From Nymphaea colorata (lineage: Eukaryota; Streptophyta; Magnoliopsida; Nymphaeales; Nymphaeaceae), in contig NC_045139.1 in NCBI RefSeq assembly GCF_008831285.2, positions 35,375,706-35,439,705 on the forward strand: a stretch of DNA of 64,000 nucleotides, in the 5' to 3' direction. Positions 62,020-64,000 of the stretch are shown here, one piece after another. Position numbers and translations under genes: made by a program. Under the pieces are notes generated by a model that searched no databases, was not told the DNA's origin, and saw only the letters and a list, made by a program, of their open reading frames with translations. Position 1 is the first letter of the stretch, and each line of letters opens with the position of its first letter.

Positions 62020-62500
62020 CACTCAAGTTGAATGATATATTATAAAATCACCGAAGTTTTGAAATAGCTCTATAGCTCTAAATCTTGAACGGGATCACTG
62101 GTAGCTCTAAATCTTGAACGGGATCACTGATAGATCTAAATCTTGAATTAAATAACATGCACGACACTTAAGTTAAAAGATATATTATAGAATCACCGAA
62201 GTTTTGAAATAGCTCTAAATCTTGAACATCACTGAAGTTTTGAAATAGCTTAGCTCTAAATCTTGAATTAAATAGCATGCACGACACTTAAGTTAAAGGA
62301 TATATTATAGAATCACCGAAGTTTTGAAATAGCTCTAAATCTTGAACGTATAGGATCACTGAAGTTTTGAACTGAAGTTTTGAAATAGCTCTAGCATGCA
62401 TGACACTCAAATTGAAGGATATATTGTAGAGAAATAGCTATAAATCTTGAACGTATAGGATCACCGAAGTTTTGAAATAGCTCTAAATCTTGAACGTAAA
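62020..62500. repeat. Complex minisatellite with shuffled 15-60-bp blocks
   Basis: Three blocks recur in varying order: AGCATGCACGACACTYAAGTT, GGATATATTATAGAATCACC-type sequence and GAAGTTTTGAAATAGCTCTAAATCTTGAACG. The first appears at least four times and the last at least five. The irregular order suggests repeated unequal exchange or slippage. Confidence 0.85.
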
Positions 62501-62635
62501 CGTAAGGGGTGGTTTCACCTTTCACGAACCACCAACTACTTTTAAAAAGTTCCATAAGTTTAGAGGACCTTGTAAAACCCCACCTCAAGACTGTCATAGG
62601 GAAAGATATTAGTCAGGCCAACTTAAAGTTCTTTT

Positions 62636-62697
62636 GGTTGTTTTCCAGGGGGTTGGTACAATAATTGGTTGTTTTCCAGGGGGTTGGTACAATAATT
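62636..62697. repeat. 31-bp perfect tandem duplication
   Basis: GGTTGTTTTCCAGGGGG...ACAATAATT occurs twice head to tail without a difference. Confidence 0.9.
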
Positions 62698-64000
62698 AAG
62701 GTGAGAACTGTTAGCCAATTAATTTCTATTTCAAATTTTCGAAGCTCTTAGTCATTGACGTACAAGCTCAAGCACATTAGAGGCAACACTTCAATACGCT
62801 GAAAACAAAAACAAACTTAGTATCTTAAAAACACAAGGATTGAGTGAGAATTACCACTCTCCTCTAAGCAATACAATGAAATATTCCTTCTACTCACTCA
62901 AAAAGTGCCATCGCAATTATAACATAAATACAAAATGTGGTACTGATTTCCTAACTGTGGTAAATGATTCAACAGTGAAGGTTCCTTGCGGACAAGTCAT
63001 GCTTTATATATAGCCTGATTGATCCATCAATCAGATCAAAATTTGGTCCTAGAAACTCATTTAGATGCTATATATCCTGGAGGTTTTAGCAATGTCTATG
63101 TACAGTGGTGTATAATTGTTGGGTGTACAGTGGTGTGCCGCATCTCAATCCCTTGTTGTTGAGCTAGGCGAGTGGACCTCCAAAACAGACTTTGCAACAC
63201 AAATGGGGCCTAGGCAATCCAAAAATAGCAAAAAAAGAAGAGAGGAAGAGAAGAAAACGGAGGGAAAAGGGACAAAGAAAGCTAGCAGAAAAACAAAGCT
63301 TGAAAGGTTGAAGGAGAAAAAAATGGATGCGGAAAAAGTTTTGAGAAATTCACAAAACCCTGTGCAACTTTTAATATATTTACGAGGAACTGCCAACGTT
63401 TGGAAAACTAAAAATAGTAGCCTGTATCTATCAAATAATCTTAAACACATGCTTCGATAATTAAAAACATAACATTTTAAAGAACTGCCTCACCCTTAAA
63501 AAGGTACATATTCCTTTAGGTTTTGACAGCCTACATTCCACTAATTATGCAAACATGTTTATATCACCACACTGTTCACATTTATACTGCACATTATTTA
63601 TTGTCGGCGTCGGCGTGTTGATGTAAATGGTGTCACCACATTGTTTGCTTGCAAGACATGCCTGCATGCAACGACACATCTCTAGCTATATTTACAGGGG
63701 GCACACCTTCATCCCATTAGCTGATTCCCCATGACAAAATCTCAACGGGTAGATCTGTTGATCTTTAAGTAACGATATGTACTAGCAGGTAGAAAGAAAA
63801 CAGAGACAGACCAAAGATTCAGAAAACGGAGAAAAGGAAACCCCCCACTCTGCTTCTCAAAAGGTAGTATGAATCCCACCTTGCAGAATCAACCAAGGAC
63901 TGCTGGAGATGGAGAGCTAGAGCTAACCAACATCTAGTTGCCTCTTCACCACACGTACAATGTCGTCAACCTGCTTACCATTCACATTTTAGTAAAAATG
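62698..64000. other. Intergenic edge, nothing recognised
   Basis: A 114-codon frame at 63116-63460 is Lys/Glu-rich through an A-rich tract and has no domain I recognise. I treat it as compositional. No element ends were identified. Confidence 0.4.

Noticed and set aside
63116-63460. 114-codon Lys/Glu-rich plus-strand frame
   Set aside because: The charge bias follows an A/G-rich tract. There is no domain, splice context or leader.

Overview
The window is nuclear DNA from a flowering plant. Four spliced protein genes carry plant-family exon structures with GT/AG borders. The spaces between them are AT-rich and hold hAT-type miniature transposons, TRIM retroelements, a dead Ty1-copia element, microsatellites and a decayed piece of plastid 16S rRNA. 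The species cannot be named from sequence alone. Product names rest on recognising the translated proteins, not on a database search.

Layout. 1-5900: intergenic, with old inverted-repeat elements. 5958-8974 (+): secreted SERK-type leucine-rich-repeat protein, seven exons. 9000-13240: intergenic, with a broken Ty1-copia RT/RNase H region and a possible LTR. 13244-26258 (-): Atos/FAM214-type protein, five exons; its 57-nt last exon lies 3.8 kb beyond the fourth. 27140-37000: repeat-rich, with a ~1.8-kb tandem duplication (29897-33557). Each duplicate holds a TRIM interrupted by a hAT-like MITE, and the TRIM itself sits in a SINE-like repeat. 37109-40559 (+): UBC27-type ubiquitin-conjugating enzyme with a C-terminal UBA domain, five exons. 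41891/42410-54164 (-): BAR-domain, proline-rich protein of the Arabidopsis At2g33490 type, ten or eleven exons, with introns carrying a GGA/TCC fold-back element and a hAT element. 54200-64000: intergenic, with several hAT MITEs, the plastid 16S insertion, an orphan exon-like segment and minisatellites.

How the genes relate. They do not form a pathway. Their likely roles are extracellular recognition (LRR), an uncharacterised conserved nuclear-type protein (Atos), ubiquitin transfer (UBC27) and membrane curvature or trafficking (BAR). I saw no operon-like or biosynthetic clustering. The most informative structures are the transposon nests whose target-site duplications can be read directly, and the long element-laden introns of the two minus-strand genes.
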